A DNA stretch of 64,000 nucleotides from Methylorubrum populi (GCF_002355515.1 NZ_AP014809.1:1306001-1370000); one strand, 5' to 3'. Counted from the stretch's first letter, positions 50,860-60,447 are shown. Translations and numbers: made by a program. The notes: a model not told the origin generated them from the letters alone.

Positions 50860-52338
50860 ATGCGCGGCGGTGGATACGGGAAGGAACCGGGGACGACCCG
50901 CTCGGACCGGCGGGGACGGTCGAAGGGATGGGCGGCCGGCGCGCTGGCGGGCGCGCTGGTGCTCGGCTCGCAAGTGGGCGCGCTGGCGCAGCAGCCCTCC
51001 CCGGTGGGCCAGTTCAACGATCAGACGCAGCCGCGCACCGATCCCAACATCGCCGCCAAACCCGCCGACCCCGTCCGCGTCGGCCCGCTCGCCCCCTGGG
51101 CCACCGACATGGCCGCCCGCGGGCTCACCTTCGACATCAACATCTACGACTTCTACCAGGCCAACCCATCGGCCGGCCTGCGCACCGGCGAGCAGTCCAA
51201 CTCCGCCTACTTCGTCCTCTCCATGTCCGCCGACATGCAGAAGCTCGCCAACATCGCAGGCGGCACCATCAAGTTCACCCAGACCTTCTTCGGTCTCGTG
51301 CGCAACCTCAACATGGCCGCCGATATCGGCGACACCACCGTCGGCTACCAGCCGCCCTACAACCCCAACTCCAACCGCCTCTCGCTGCTCACCTACGAGC
51401 AGAAGCTCCTCGATGACCGCCTCGTCATCGAGTTCGGCCGCACCCACCCAGATCGCTACTACGGCCTGCCGCCGTGCAACTCGATCAACTCCTGCTTCCA
51501 GGACCTGTTCTACATCAACGCCGGCTTCACCTCGCCGCTCTACGCCGTCTGGGGGGCGAATGCCGCCTACCAGCTCTCGCCCACCACCTACATCCAGGCC
51601 GGCGCCTTCTCGGTGAACCCCGGTACCAACGCGCTGTCCGGCTACGACTGGGGCTACGAGCGCCTCTCGGGCGCGCTCGTCATGACCGAGATCGGCTACA
51701 AGACCGACTACACCATGACCGCCTATCCGGGACGCGCCTCGCTCACCGGCTTCGTCAACACCGCCGACCACGACGACAACTTCAAGACGGTGTTCGGCAC
51801 CTCGCGCGGCCTCAACCCCGGCACCCCGGCGCTGCAGAAGACGGGCACGTCCGGCCTCGTGCTCACCGGCACGCAGACGGTCTGGCGCGCCGATGGCGGG
51901 CTGGTGGCCAACCCGCACCCGACGGCGATCTCGCTCTATACCGGCACGGGCTATTCCTTCGACCCGACGGTGCCGATCCGCTTCAACTCCTTCGTCGGCG
52001 TGCTGCTGCAGGCGCCCGACCAGAGCCGGCCGAACGACACCTTCGGCCTGAAGATGAACTGGCAGCGCCTGTCGGAGAACTACACGCAGTTCCTGTCGGA
52101 CGCGAACTTCATCTCCGGCGGCTCGGGCGCGCCGTACGCGCGCGACAAGTTCATCTTTGAGGCCAACGCGCATCTCGACGTCGGCGCGGGCGTGATCGTC
52201 GAGCCGGTGGTGCAGTACGTGGTCAACCCGAACTCGTTCTGGAACCCCTACACCGCCCGCCGCGCCAAGGACGGCTTCTACGGCGGCTTCACCCTCGTCG
52301 TTCCCCTCGGAACACTCCTCGGCCTCGCCCCAGGCTAG
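50860..52338 (+). CDS. OprB-like outer-membrane porin
   Basis: A 492-residue protein with a signal peptide preceded by a charged stretch (WAAGALAGALVLGSQVGALA) and a beta-barrel sequence with alternating hydrophobic residues. LTFDINIYDFYQANPSAGLR, FGLVRNLNMAADIG, FEFGRTHPDRYYGLPPCNSI-type region (IEFGRTHPDRYYGLPPC) and a terminal strand GFTLVVPLGTLLGLAPG are visible. It resembles the carbohydrate-selective OprB family, which can also pass other small solutes. ATG 50860 has AAGGGG about eight bases upstream. It diverges from the amide importer, so it may admit amides through the outer membrane. Confidence 0.8.
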   Translation: MRGGGYGKEPGTTRSDRRGRSKGWAAGALAGALVLGSQVGALAQQPSPVGQFNDQTQPRTDPNIAAKPADPVRVGPLAPWATDMAARGLTFDINIYDFYQANPSAGLRTGEQSNSAYFVLSMSADMQKLANIAGGTIKFTQTFFGLVRNLNMAADIGDTTVGYQPPYNPNSNRLSLLTYEQKLLDDRLVIEFGRTHPDRYYGLPPCNSINSCFQDLFYINAGFTSPLYAVWGANAAYQLSPTTYIQAGAFSVNPGTNALSGYDWGYERLSGALVMTEIGYKTDYTMTAYPGRASLTGFVNTADHDDNFKTVFGTSRGLNPGTPALQKTGTSGLVLTGTQTVWRADGGLVANPHPTAISLYTGTGYSFDPTVPIRFNSFVGVLLQAPDQSRPNDTFGLKMNWQRLSENYTQFLSDANFISGGSGAPYARDKFIFEANAHLDVGAGVIVEPVVQYVVNPNSFWNPYTARRAKDGFYGGFTLVVPLGTLLGLAPG

Positions 52339-52425
52339 AGCGCATTCCGACGAAGTGGTCACCGGTTCGTCGAAAGAAGGCGCGCCAAAACAATGAGCTA
52401 GAGACGCCGGCCTGATGCAATCAGG
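52335..52425. repeat. Palindromic intergenic element after the porin gene
   Basis: It begins CTAGAGCGCATTCCGACGAA, overlapping the porin stop codon, with arms CCGACGAA and TTCGTCG around an ACCGG core, ends the first unit with GAGCTAGAG (52395-52403), and has a second hairpin CCTGAT-GCA-ATCAGG at 52411-52425. The CTAGAG borders and the phrase CGACGAAGTGG are typical of a family I associate with Rhizobiales intergenic repeats. Confidence 0.6.
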
Positions 52426-52459
52426 TCAGATACGGCTCTAGGGAAGCCGTTGCCCGCCC

Positions 52460-52494
52460 GGCCCTCCCGGTCCCCCGACCGGGAGGGCCTTTTT
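52460..52494 (+). terminator. Rho-independent terminator of the porin gene
   Basis: A 13-base-pair stem (GGCCCTCCCGGTC with GACCGGGAGGGCC), loop of four C, then five T. Confidence 0.9.
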
Positions 52495-52564
52495 GCGTTC
52501 GATGCCTAGTGGGGCGGGGGCGGCCGACTGGTTCGGATGTCCGTCATGATCCTCATCGGGACAC

Positions 52565-55500
52565 TCACGGACGCCGGTCGCGGGCCTCCTCCAGGCGGCG
52601 CAGGAAGGCGGCAGCCTGCCGTCCGCGCTCGACCGCATCCTCGCTGCCCCGGCGCAGGACGATCCGCCCATCGCGCACCGTGACGTCGTCGGAGACCGGG
52701 ATCACCGGCCCGGTCCTGTCCGGATGGAAATCGGCCGCGATGCCCTGCGGGCCGCCGCTGAGGCGGACAATGCCGAGGGCGAGGCATCCGATGCGCAGGG
52801 CGGCCAGGGTGAACAGCGCCTCCACCGGCTTCGGCAGGGGGCCGAACCGGTCCTCGATCTCGTCGCGCAGGGCGTCGATCTCGGCCTCGGCGCGCAGGCG
52901 CAGCAGGCGGCTGTAGAGGCTCAGGCGGATCTCGGGCTCGGGGATGTAGTCGGCGGGCACGCGGCCGCTCAGGCCGATCCGCACCTCCGGGCTCCAATCC
53001 TCGGCCGCCTCGCCCTTGGCCGCGCGGAGCGCCAGTTGCAGCAGGTGCTGGTAGAGGCCGAGGCCGACGAGCTTGACATGGCCCGACTGGTCGTCGCCGA
53101 TGAGATCGCCCGCGCCGCGCAAGTCGAGGTCACGGGCGGAGATGGCGAAGCCCGCACCGAGCCGGTCGAGCGCCTCCAGCGTGCGCAGCCGCTTCTCGGT
53201 CGAGGGGCTGAGCGGCTTGTCGGGACGCGCGAACAGGTACACCACGCCGCGCCGCTGCCCGCGCCCGACCCGGCCGCGCAACTGGTGCAGCTGCGCGAGG
53301 CCGAAGCGCTCCGCATCCCAGACCAGCATCGTGTTGGCCCGCGGCACGTCGAGCCCGCTCTCGATGATGCTGGTGGCGAGCAGCACGTCGCCCTCGCCGT
53401 CGGCGAAGCGGACCATGGCGTCGTCCATCTCGGCCGGTTTCATCTCGCCATGCGCGGTCACGACGTCGAGCCCCGGCACGAGCGCGCGCAGGCGCTCGGC
53501 CATCGGCGCGATATCCTCGATGCGCGGGCAGACGACGAAGCTCTGGCCGCCGCGGCGATGCTCGCGACGCAGGGCCGCGGCGAGCGTCGCCTCCTCGAAC
53601 GGAGCGATCACCGTGCGGATCGGCTGGCGCACCGCCGGGGGCGTGGCGATCACGCTGAGGCTCTGCAGGCCGACCATCGCCGCCTGGAGCGTGCGCGGGA
53701 TCGGGGTTGCGCTCAGGGTGAGGATGTGGGCCTCGCCCGCCGCCCTGCGCAGGCTCGCCTTGGTCTTCGCCCCGAAGCGCTGCTCCTCGTCGATGATGGC
53801 GAGCCCGAGATCGTGGAACGCGACGCCGCGCCCGGCGAGCGCCTGGGTGCCGATGACGAGGCGCACGCTGCCGTCGGCGAGGCCCTGCTTCACCCGCTTG
53901 GCCTCGGCGGGTGAAACGAGACGCGAAAGATGCGCCACCGTGATGCCGAAACGGGCAAAGCGGCGCCGAAAGGTCTCGACATGCTGGCGCACCAGAACCG
54001 TGGTCGGCGCCATCACCGCAACCTGCCGGCCGGCGAAGACCGCCGCCGCGGCGGCGCGCAGGGCCACTTCGGTCTTGCCGAACCCGACATCGCCGCAGAC
54101 CAGACGGTCCATCGGCGCCGCGCCCGCGAGATCGGCCAGAGTCTCCTCGACCGCACGGGCCTGATCGCCGGTGAGGGGATAGCCGAAGCCGGCGGCGAAC
54201 CGCTCCATCTCGCGCTCCGGCGGCACGATCCGCGGCGCGCGCATGTTCCGGCGCTCCTGCGCGGCGCGCAGCATCGCCCGCGCCGCCTTGGCGAGGGTCG
54301 CCTCTGTCTCCAGGCGCCGCCGGGCCCAGGTGCCCCCGTCGAGCCGGTCGAGGGTCACCGCCTCGGCCTCCGATCCGTAGCGCCAGACGCGATCGGCCTG
54401 GCTCACCGGCACCATCAGGATGGCCTCGTCGGCAAAGCGCAGGCGCAGGGCATCCTCCTCGTCCACCTCGCCCGTGCGGACCGGCTCGAGTCCCTCGAAC
54501 ACGCACAGGCCGTGATCGCGATCGATCGCCACGTCGCCGACCCGCAATTCGACCTCGCCGATCGGCAGCACGGCGGGCGCACGCTGCACCCCCGCGGAGA
54601 GGGGCCCGAACAGGTCGGCGGCGGCGATCACCGTCGCGCCCGCCTCCGGCACGCGGAAGCCCGCCTCGACCGGCGCCTCGATCGCCAGCACCGCTCCGGG
54701 CTCCGCCGCCTCGACCTCGGTCCAACCGTCGATCAGGCGCACGGTCCGCTCATCGACGGCGGCGGCCGCCCGCACGAGGCGGCGGAACGGCGCCTTGGGA
54801 CCGGCGAGCACGAGGCGCTCGCCGTCCTTGAGGGCCGCGCGCACGGCCTTGGCGAAGGCCGCCTCGGGACGGCGCTCGCGGGCGAAGACCGGCCCGGCCA
54901 CCTGCTCCGCCGCATCCACGGTCGCGGCGGCCAGCCGGCGGGCGTCGATCAACGCCGCCCAGGCATCGGGCGTGAGGTAGAGATCCGGCGCAGCATCCGG
55001 CCGGGATCGCTGACCACTCCCGGCGGATGAGGCCGCGCCCTCCGCCTCCCATCCCTCGGCGATCTGCTCGAAGAAGGCGGCGGCGCGCTCCTCCACCCCG
55101 GCCTCGACGACGAGGCGGGCCTCGGGCGCGTAGTCGAGGATCGTGACGAGCGACGGGTAGAAGCGCGCCAGCCGGTGCTCCTGGCCGGTGAAGGGCTCGA
55201 GGCATACGCCCGAATCCGGCGCCAGGATGATCTCGGTGGCGGGATCGATCACCAGCCGCTCGGTCTCGACCCGTGAGCGCTGCGACACCGGATCGTAGGA
55301 TCGGATCGCGGTGATGCGGGCGCCATCGTGCTCGACCCGGCAGGGGAGCGGCGCCGCCGCCGGGAACACGTCGAGGGTCCGCCCCCGGACCGCGACCTCC
55401 CCGGGCTCGTCGACGCGGTCGTCGAGGATGTAGCCGAGCCGTGCCAGCTGCGCCGTCAAACCCTCGGGATCGAGCGGATCACCGACGCGCAGTTCGACAT

Positions 55501-55891
55501 GGGCGCTCGCCCAGGTCTCCGGCGGCGGCACGCGCTGCAGGAGCGCGGGGGCGGTGGTGAGCAGGATGTCGGGCTGCGCCTGGGCGTCGGTCAGCCAGCG
55601 CAGCACACCCGCGCGCGCGCCCATGACACCGCGGGAGGGCGAGGCGCGATCGAACGGCAGGCAATCCCATTCGGGAAAGACCGCCACGGTCCGCTCCGGT
55701 GCCAGGGCTCGAAGGACCGCGGCGATCTCTTCGAGGCGGCGCCCGTCGCGGGCCACGTGGATCAGCGGCCGCGCGGCAACTGCAAGACCGAGCAGGGCGG
55801 CTGCCAGAGCCCCCGTCGGGATCAGCGGTGCGGCACCCGCGTCGCGGCTCGGATCCTGGTCTCGGGGCTTCGCTGTCCTGGGCTTTGCCAT
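52565..55891 (-). CDS. Mfd-like transcription-repair coupling translocase
   Basis: A 1108-residue protein with Mfd domain order: a UvrB-like N-terminal module (about 20-330; RDGRRLEEIAAVLRALAPER, CLPFDRASPSRGVMGARAGV), an RNA-polymerase-interacting domain (ELRVGDVAIDRDHGLCVFEG), a RecG-like translocase (Walker A CGDVGFGKTEVA; IIDEEQRFG; SATPIPRTLQAAM), the TRG motif region (MLVWDAERFGLAQLHQLRGR) and a C-terminal D7-like domain (PKPVEALFTLAALRIGCLAL). Mfd removes stalled RNA polymerase and recruits UvrA. It is a little shorter and more divergent than canonical alphaproteobacterial Mfd (about 1150-1190), so it may be a second copy with another job. ATG 55891 was chosen; upstream the frame has no similarity. 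Confidence 0.82.
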   Translation of the reverse strand: MAKPRTAKPRDQDPSRDAGAAPLIPTGALAAALLGLAVAARPLIHVARDGRRLEEIAAVLRALAPERTVAVFPEWDCLPFDRASPSRGVMGARAGVLRWLTDAQAQPDILLTTAPALLQRVPPPETWASAHVELRVGDPLDPEGLTAQLARLGYILDDRVDEPGEVAVRGRTLDVFPAAAPLPCRVEHDGARITAIRSYDPVSQRSRVETERLVIDPATEIILAPDSGVCLEPFTGQEHRLARFYPSLVTILDYAPEARLVVEAGVEERAAAFFEQIAEGWEAEGAASSAGSGQRSRPDAAPDLYLTPDAWAALIDARRLAAATVDAAEQVAGPVFARERRPEAAFAKAVRAALKDGERLVLAGPKAPFRRLVRAAAAVDERTVRLIDGWTEVEAAEPGAVLAIEAPVEAGFRVPEAGATVIAAADLFGPLSAGVQRAPAVLPIGEVELRVGDVAIDRDHGLCVFEGLEPVRTGEVDEEDALRLRFADEAILMVPVSQADRVWRYGSEAEAVTLDRLDGGTWARRRLETEATLAKAARAMLRAAQERRNMRAPRIVPPEREMERFAAGFGYPLTGDQARAVEETLADLAGAAPMDRLVCGDVGFGKTEVALRAAAAAVFAGRQVAVMAPTTVLVRQHVETFRRRFARFGITVAHLSRLVSPAEAKRVKQGLADGSVRLVIGTQALAGRGVAFHDLGLAIIDEEQRFGAKTKASLRRAAGEAHILTLSATPIPRTLQAAMVGLQSLSVIATPPAVRQPIRTVIAPFEEATLAAALRREHRRGGQSFVVCPRIEDIAPMAERLRALVPGLDVVTAHGEMKPAEMDDAMVRFADGEGDVLLATSIIESGLDVPRANTMLVWDAERFGLAQLHQLRGRVGRGQRRGVVYLFARPDKPLSPSTEKRLRTLEALDRLGAGFAISARDLDLRGAGDLIGDDQSGHVKLVGLGLYQHLLQLALRAAKGEAAEDWSPEVRIGLSGRVPADYIPEPEIRLSLYSRLLRLRAEAEIDALRDEIEDRFGPLPKPVEALFTLAALRIGCLALGIVRLSGGPQGIAADFHPDRTGPVIPVSDDVTVRDGRIVLRRGSEDAVERGRQAAAFLRRLEEARDRRP

Positions 55892-56169
55892 CTCTGTTCC
55901 GTGCAGGCGACGTCCGGGGTCGACCTGCGGGAACTGCGCATGGCGGGGCGGCGGTTCCTGTCCGGACGGGCGATCGCCGAATCTCCGCGCAGTTCGCTGG
56001 GGACGACCGGGCGGAGGGCGACAACACGACACGGCCGCCGCGTCGGCGCCACGCCGCTCGCAGCCCCCTCGCAGGGCCACCGCATGCCGCCGAATTGGGC
56101 ACGCCTGCGCCCGGAACAGCACCGGTCGCTCGGACGGACCGCTCGATTCGCGCCGCGCCCGCCCAAGCG

Positions 56170-56922
56170 TCAGCGACCGAGGACGTCGGCTTCGACTGTG
56201 CCCACGGCCTCGGCCTGCTCCCCCGCGACCGCGCGATCGGATTTTCGCCTGAGAAGCGCGCCGATACCGACGACGAGTACCGCACCGAGGGCGCCTGCCG
56301 CCAAGTGCAGGTTCGGCTGCAGGACGGAGGGCAGGGCCTCGATCACGTGCTGCTGCATCAGCCGATCGCTGGCGATCATCTCGCCCGCCACCCACCCCAG
56401 AAGGCCACCGCCGAACCAGATCAGGATCGGGAACCGGTCGATCAGACGGGTGATCAGGGTCGCCCCGACCACGAGGAGCGGGACGGACAGGGCGAGGCCG
56501 ATGATGAAGAGCTCGTCATGCCCCTTGGCGGCCCCCGCCACGGCAACGACGTTGTCGAAGCTCATGACCGCGTCGGCCACGGCGATTGTCCAGATCGCCC
56601 GGAGAAGGCTCGACTGTTCCTTGATGTGGCTCTCGTCCTCCTCCTCGCCGCGCACCAGCTTCACGGCGATGTGCAGCAGGATGAGGCCGCCGACCACTTT
56701 CAGCAGCGGCACCGCGAGAAGCTGCGAGATGATCAGGGCGAAGACGATCCGCAGGAGCGCCGCGACCAGGGCACCCGCATACACCCCGATCCGCAGCTGC
56801 CGCTCGGGCAGTCCTCGGCAGGCCAGGGCGATGACCACGGCGTTGTCCCCCGACAGGATGATGTCGATCCAGACGATCTGGAGGAGGGACAGCAGGAAGG
56901 AGGAACTCAGATAGGCATCCAC
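56170..56922 (-). CDS. TerC-family integral membrane protein (YjbE type)
   Basis: A 250-residue membrane protein with seven or so helices. The TerC metal-site phrases are present: DIILSGDNAVVIALACRGLP and ADAVMSFDNVVAVAGAAKGH, each with an Asp-Asn pair in a helix, then PLLVVGATLITRLIDRFPIL. Members export manganese or are tied to tellurite resistance. The start is probably GTG 56922 (VDAYLSSSFLLSLLQIVWID); no strong ribosome site is seen, and upstream in-frame residues are not similar. Confidence 0.86.
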   Translation of the reverse strand: MDAYLSSSFLLSLLQIVWIDIILSGDNAVVIALACRGLPERQLRIGVYAGALVAALLRIVFALIISQLLAVPLLKVVGGLILLHIAVKLVRGEEEDESHIKEQSSLLRAIWTIAVADAVMSFDNVVAVAGAAKGHDELFIIGLALSVPLLVVGATLITRLIDRFPILIWFGGGLLGWVAGEMIASDRLMQQHVIEALPSVLQPNLHLAAGALGAVLVVGIGALLRRKSDRAVAGEQAEAVGTVEADVLGR

Positions 56923-57024
56923 GATCGCACGCTTTCGCTGCCCCAGCCCGTCATGGCGACGGCGCGAACGGCAGGCGCTCGCGCGACATTCCTGAGAGGC
57001 GATGAGGATGTTCGGTGAGGCCGG

Positions 57025-57059
57025 TCCCATCGTCCGGCGGGAGCGCCGGCCCGATGGGC
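57025..57059. terminator. Hairpin downstream of the tricarboxylate transporter genes
   Basis: CCCATCG.CCGGCG pairs with CGCCGG.CCGATGGG around a GGAG loop. It lies about 145 bases past the tctC stop on the minus strand. A short T stretch is on its plus side only, so orientation is uncertain. Confidence 0.4.
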
Positions 57060-57201
57060 TTTTCCGGCGAAGGGATGCCGGACCGCCGCAGGCCCGGCAA
57101 CGGCGGGAACGGAGAGCCGGCCCCGATCGCAATCCATCCGGGCTCGGCTCCGGACCTTGTTTCGGGGTGCCCTCTCGTCGAAACGCGCCCTCGAACGCGC
57201 G

Positions 57202-58173
57202 TCAGGGATTGGCCTCGACGGCGGATCGGAGGACGGGCGTCCAGCGGGCGACCTCGCTCTCGACGAGCTTCTGTAGCGCGTCGGGTCCGGCCTCGGCCTC
57301 CTTCGGCACCGTGCCGCCGAGTTCGAGGATACGCTTCTTCGCGCCCGGATCCTTCAGCGCGGTCTCGAGCGCGGCGACGAGCTTGGTCCGGACATCGGCC
57401 GGCAAGCCCTTCGGCGCGAAGACGGCGTTCCAGGCGCTGACCTCGTATTCGGGCAGGCCCGCCTCCTTGGTGGTCGGCACGTCGGGCAGGCTCGGGGAGC
57501 GCTCGGGCGTGGCGATGGCGTAGGCCTTGATCGTGCCGCCGGTGATCTGCGGGGCGACGTTGACGATCTGGTCGGTCATGAAATCGACCTGCCCCGCCAC
57601 GAGGTCGTTCAGCGCCGGCCCGGTGCCGCGATAGACGACGAGGGTCGGTTTGGCGCCGACGAGCGAGTCGAACAGCACGCCCGTCGAGTGCGAGACGGAG
57701 CCGACGCCGGCATGCGCCTGGTTGATCGAGGCACCGCCGGATTTGAGCGCCTCGATGAAGCCCTTGAGGTTCTCGGCCGGCATGGACTTCTTGGCGACGA
57801 TGACGATCGGCGTGCCGGCGGCGAGCCCGATCGGGTCGAAGCTCTTGGCCGGGTCGTATTTCAGGCCCTTGAACAGGGCCGGGGCCGCGCCGTGCGTGCC
57901 CATATGCCCCATCATGATGGTGTAGCCGTCGGACGCCGCCTGCGAGGCGCGGGTGATCCCGGTCGTGCCGCCGGCACCGGTGACGTTCTCGATGACGACC
58001 TGCTGGCCCAGCGCCCGCGACATCGGCTCGGCGACGATGCGCGCGACGACGTCGGTGGGACCGCCGGCCGCGAAGGGCACCACCATGGTGATCGGGCGCT
58101 GGGGGTAGGTGTCCGCCGCCGCCCCGAAGGCGGCGAGCGCCGACAGGAGACTGATCGCGAGAGCCGTTCTCAT
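57202..58173 (-). CDS. tctC: Tripartite tricarboxylate transporter binding protein TctC (Bug family)
   Basis: A 323-residue periplasmic protein. The signal peptide (ALAISLLSALAAFGAAADTY) is followed by the Bug-family start YPQRPITMVVPFAAGGPTDV. Other family segments are VIENVTGAGGTTGITRASQA, MMGHMGTHGAAPALFKGLKY, VVYRGTGPALNDLVAGQVDF and APKGLPADVRTKLVAALETA. It captures a carboxylate for the TctAB membrane unit. It is the last gene of a tctB-tctA-tctC run, 87 bases after tctA; this order differs from the classical C-B-A. Confidence 0.9.
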   Translation of the reverse strand: MRTALAISLLSALAAFGAAADTYPQRPITMVVPFAAGGPTDVVARIVAEPMSRALGQQVVIENVTGAGGTTGITRASQAASDGYTIMMGHMGTHGAAPALFKGLKYDPAKSFDPIGLAAGTPIVIVAKKSMPAENLKGFIEALKSGGASINQAHAGVGSVSHSTGVLFDSLVGAKPTLVVYRGTGPALNDLVAGQVDFMTDQIVNVAPQITGGTIKAYAIATPERSPSLPDVPTTKEAGLPEYEVSAWNAVFAPKGLPADVRTKLVAALETALKDPGAKKRILELGGTVPKEAEAGPDALQKLVESEVARWTPVLRSAVEANP

Positions 58174-58260
58174 GGTTTCCTCATCCCTTCCTGATCTGGT
58201 CTTGTGTCGCCTTGCCTCGTCCTGTCGGAGCTCCCTGAGCTCCGCCTGTCTTCCCGCCGC

Positions 58261-59766
58261 TCAGGCCTCCGTGAAGACCTCGTCGCGGCTTCGTCGCAGC
58301 GACGGCAGCAGCGCCAGCGCGAGGATGGTGAAGGCGACGAGGAACAGCAGCGCGCTGACCGGACGCTCCAGGAAGACCATGGCGTCGCCGCGGGAGAGGG
58401 TGAGCGCGCGGCGCAGGTATTCCTCCATCAGCTTGCCCAGCACGAACCCCAGCAGGAGCGGCGCCGGCTCGAAGCCGAACTTGATCAGCGCGTAACCGAA
58501 CACCCCGAACGCCGCGATGAGCATGACGTCGGTGGGCAGTGAATTGATCGAGTAGATGCCGATTGAGCAGAACATCAGGATCGCGGGGAACATCAGCCGG
58601 TAGGGCACCTTCAGCAGGCGCACCCAGATGCCGACCAGCGGCAGGTTGATGACGAGCAACATCAGGTTGCCGACCCACATCGAGGCGATCATGCCCCAGA
58701 ACAGGTTGGGGCTCTTGGTCATCACGCCGGGCCCGGGGACGATGCCGTGGATGGTCATCGCACCGACCATCAGCGCCATCACCGCGTTGGGCGGGATGCC
58801 GAGGGTGAGGAGCGGGATGAAGGCCGTCTGCGCGCCCGCATTGTTGGCGCTCTCCGGGCCGGCGACCCCCTCGATGGCGCCGCGGCCGAACCGGCTCGGA
58901 TCGCGGGCGATGCGCTTCTCGACGGTGTAGGCGGCGAACGGACCGAGGACGGCGCCGTTGCCCGGCAGGATCCCGAGCGAGGCGCCGATCGCGGTGCCGC
59001 GCAGGGTCGCGGGCATCGCCTGCCGGAGATCGGCCAGACTCGGCAGCAGGCGGCCGATGCGCGCCCGCGCGACGTCCCGCGTCTCGGTCTGGTCCAGGTT
59101 GCGCAGGATCTCGGCCACCCCGAACAGGCCCATGGCCAGCACGGAGAAGTCGATGCCGTCGGTCAGGAAGGTGAAGCCGAAGGTCATCCGCTCCTCGCCG
59201 GTCTCGAGGTCGGTGCCGATGCAGGCGAACAGGATGCCGACCAGGATCATGGCCACGGCCTTGAGCACCGAGCCGTGGGCGAGGACGACCGCGAAGGCCA
59301 GTCCCATCACCATCAGGGCGAAGTATTCCGCCGGCCCGAAGATCAGCGCGAGGCGGGTGAGCGGCGCGCCGAGCGCCGCGATCAGCAGCGTGGCGACGGT
59401 GCCGGCGAAGAACGAGGCGATCGCGGCCGTGCCCAGGGCGATGCCGGCCCGGCCCTGCCGCGCCATCTGGTGCCCGTCCAGCGTGGTGACGACCGAGGTC
59501 GCCTCGCCGGGGATGTTGACGAGGATCGCGGTGGTCGAGCCGCCGTACTGCGCCCCGTAATAGATGCCGGCGAGCATGATCAGCGCGCCCACCGGATCGA
59601 GGCCGAAGGTGATCGGCAGCAGCATGGCGATGGTGGCGATCGGCCCAACGCCGGGCAGCACGCCGATCAGCGTGCCGACAAGGCAGCCGAGGAAGCAGAG
59701 CAGCAGGTTCTGCAGGCTCAGCGCGACGGCGAAACCGAGGCCGAGATTGGAGAGAAGATCCGGCAC
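58261..59766 (-). CDS. tctA: Tripartite tricarboxylate transporter large membrane subunit TctA
   Basis: A 501-residue membrane protein with about 11-12 helices. Family motifs: GVLPGVGPIATIAMLLPITF, IMLAGIYYGAQYGGSTTAIL, VNIPGEATSVVTTLDGHQMA, IGASLGILPGNGAVLGPFAA and GIPPNAVMALMVGAMTIHGI. It forms the proton- or sodium-coupled channel with TctB. The gene follows tctB by 15 bases. Confidence 0.94.
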   Translation of the reverse strand: MPDLLSNLGLGFAVALSLQNLLLCFLGCLVGTLIGVLPGVGPIATIAMLLPITFGLDPVGALIMLAGIYYGAQYGGSTTAILVNIPGEATSVVTTLDGHQMARQGRAGIALGTAAIASFFAGTVATLLIAALGAPLTRLALIFGPAEYFALMVMGLAFAVVLAHGSVLKAVAMILVGILFACIGTDLETGEERMTFGFTFLTDGIDFSVLAMGLFGVAEILRNLDQTETRDVARARIGRLLPSLADLRQAMPATLRGTAIGASLGILPGNGAVLGPFAAYTVEKRIARDPSRFGRGAIEGVAGPESANNAGAQTAFIPLLTLGIPPNAVMALMVGAMTIHGIVPGPGVMTKSPNLFWGMIASMWVGNLMLLVINLPLVGIWVRLLKVPYRLMFPAILMFCSIGIYSINSLPTDVMLIAAFGVFGYALIKFGFEPAPLLLGFVLGKLMEEYLRRALTLSRGDAMVFLERPVSALLFLVAFTILALALLPSLRRSRDEVFTEA

Positions 59767-59781
59767 GGGCGGGGCTTCCGA

Positions 59782-60447
59782 TCAGGCGGTCATCGAGTGC
59801 CGGGCGACATCGGTCCCACCCCGCCGGGTGGACCGGCGCTGCAGGACGAGCAGCCCCAGACCGGCCAGGGCGAGCGTCCCGGCCATCAGCCGCAGGAGCA
59901 GCCGCGAGGGGATCCGCCCGCTCGCCGCCTCGACGAGGGCGGCGGGAAAGAGCGGGATCGGCAGGTTGAGCAGATCGCCGAACAGAAGCATGCACCCGGC
60001 CGTGAGGAGCAGCGCCAGGATCAGAAGCTCACGGAATCGCGCCTCGGGGCTCGCATAGCCCGCGAGGATGACCGCGAGGGGACCGGCGACGATCAGGCCG
60101 AGGCCGGGCGTGGTGACGGGGCCGAGGTCGGTGGGCCGGATCGTCGCCGCGAAGGCGAGGATGGCCAGGACGACGACGACCGGACCGCGCAGGCCGACCG
60201 CCTGGAGCCCGTCTCCGCCGCGCACGAAGCCCGTTGCGGCCAGCGCGACTCCGCAGGCAGCCACGCCGATCGCGACCCAGTGCGGCAGCATTCCGGGGCC
60301 CATCGCGCCGAGGGTCCCGCGCGGCAGATCGCCCGCGGCCCAGACGCCGAACACCCCGAGCAGGACGAGGCCGAGACCGGCCGCCACGTTCTGCGACAGG
60401 CGTAGGAGCGCACGACCCGACCCAACGCCACTCGACCGGTCGCTCAT
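59782..60447 (-). CDS. tctB: Tripartite tricarboxylate transporter small membrane subunit TctB
   Basis: A 221-residue membrane protein with four or five helices (AAGLGLVLLGVFGVWAAGDL; VAIGVAACGVALAATGFVRG; VVVVLAILAFAATI; GLGLIVAGPLAVILAGYASP; LLILALLLTAGCMLLFGDLL). The segment GTLGAMGPGMLPHWVAIGVA is typical of TctB. It is the first gene of the transporter operon. Confidence 0.88.
   Translation of the reverse strand: MSDRSSGVGSGRALLRLSQNVAAGLGLVLLGVFGVWAAGDLPRGTLGAMGPGMLPHWVAIGVAACGVALAATGFVRGGDGLQAVGLRGPVVVVLAILAFAATIRPTDLGPVTTPGLGLIVAGPLAVILAGYASPEARFRELLILALLLTAGCMLLFGDLLNLPIPLFPAALVEAASGRIPSRLLLRLMAGTLALAGLGLLVLQRRSTRRGGTDVARHSMTA

Noticed and set aside
55892..56395. 168-codon extension of the Mfd-like protein
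   Set aside because: Arg/Gly/Pro-rich and without Mfd similarity; the ATG at 55891 gives a normal N-terminus.
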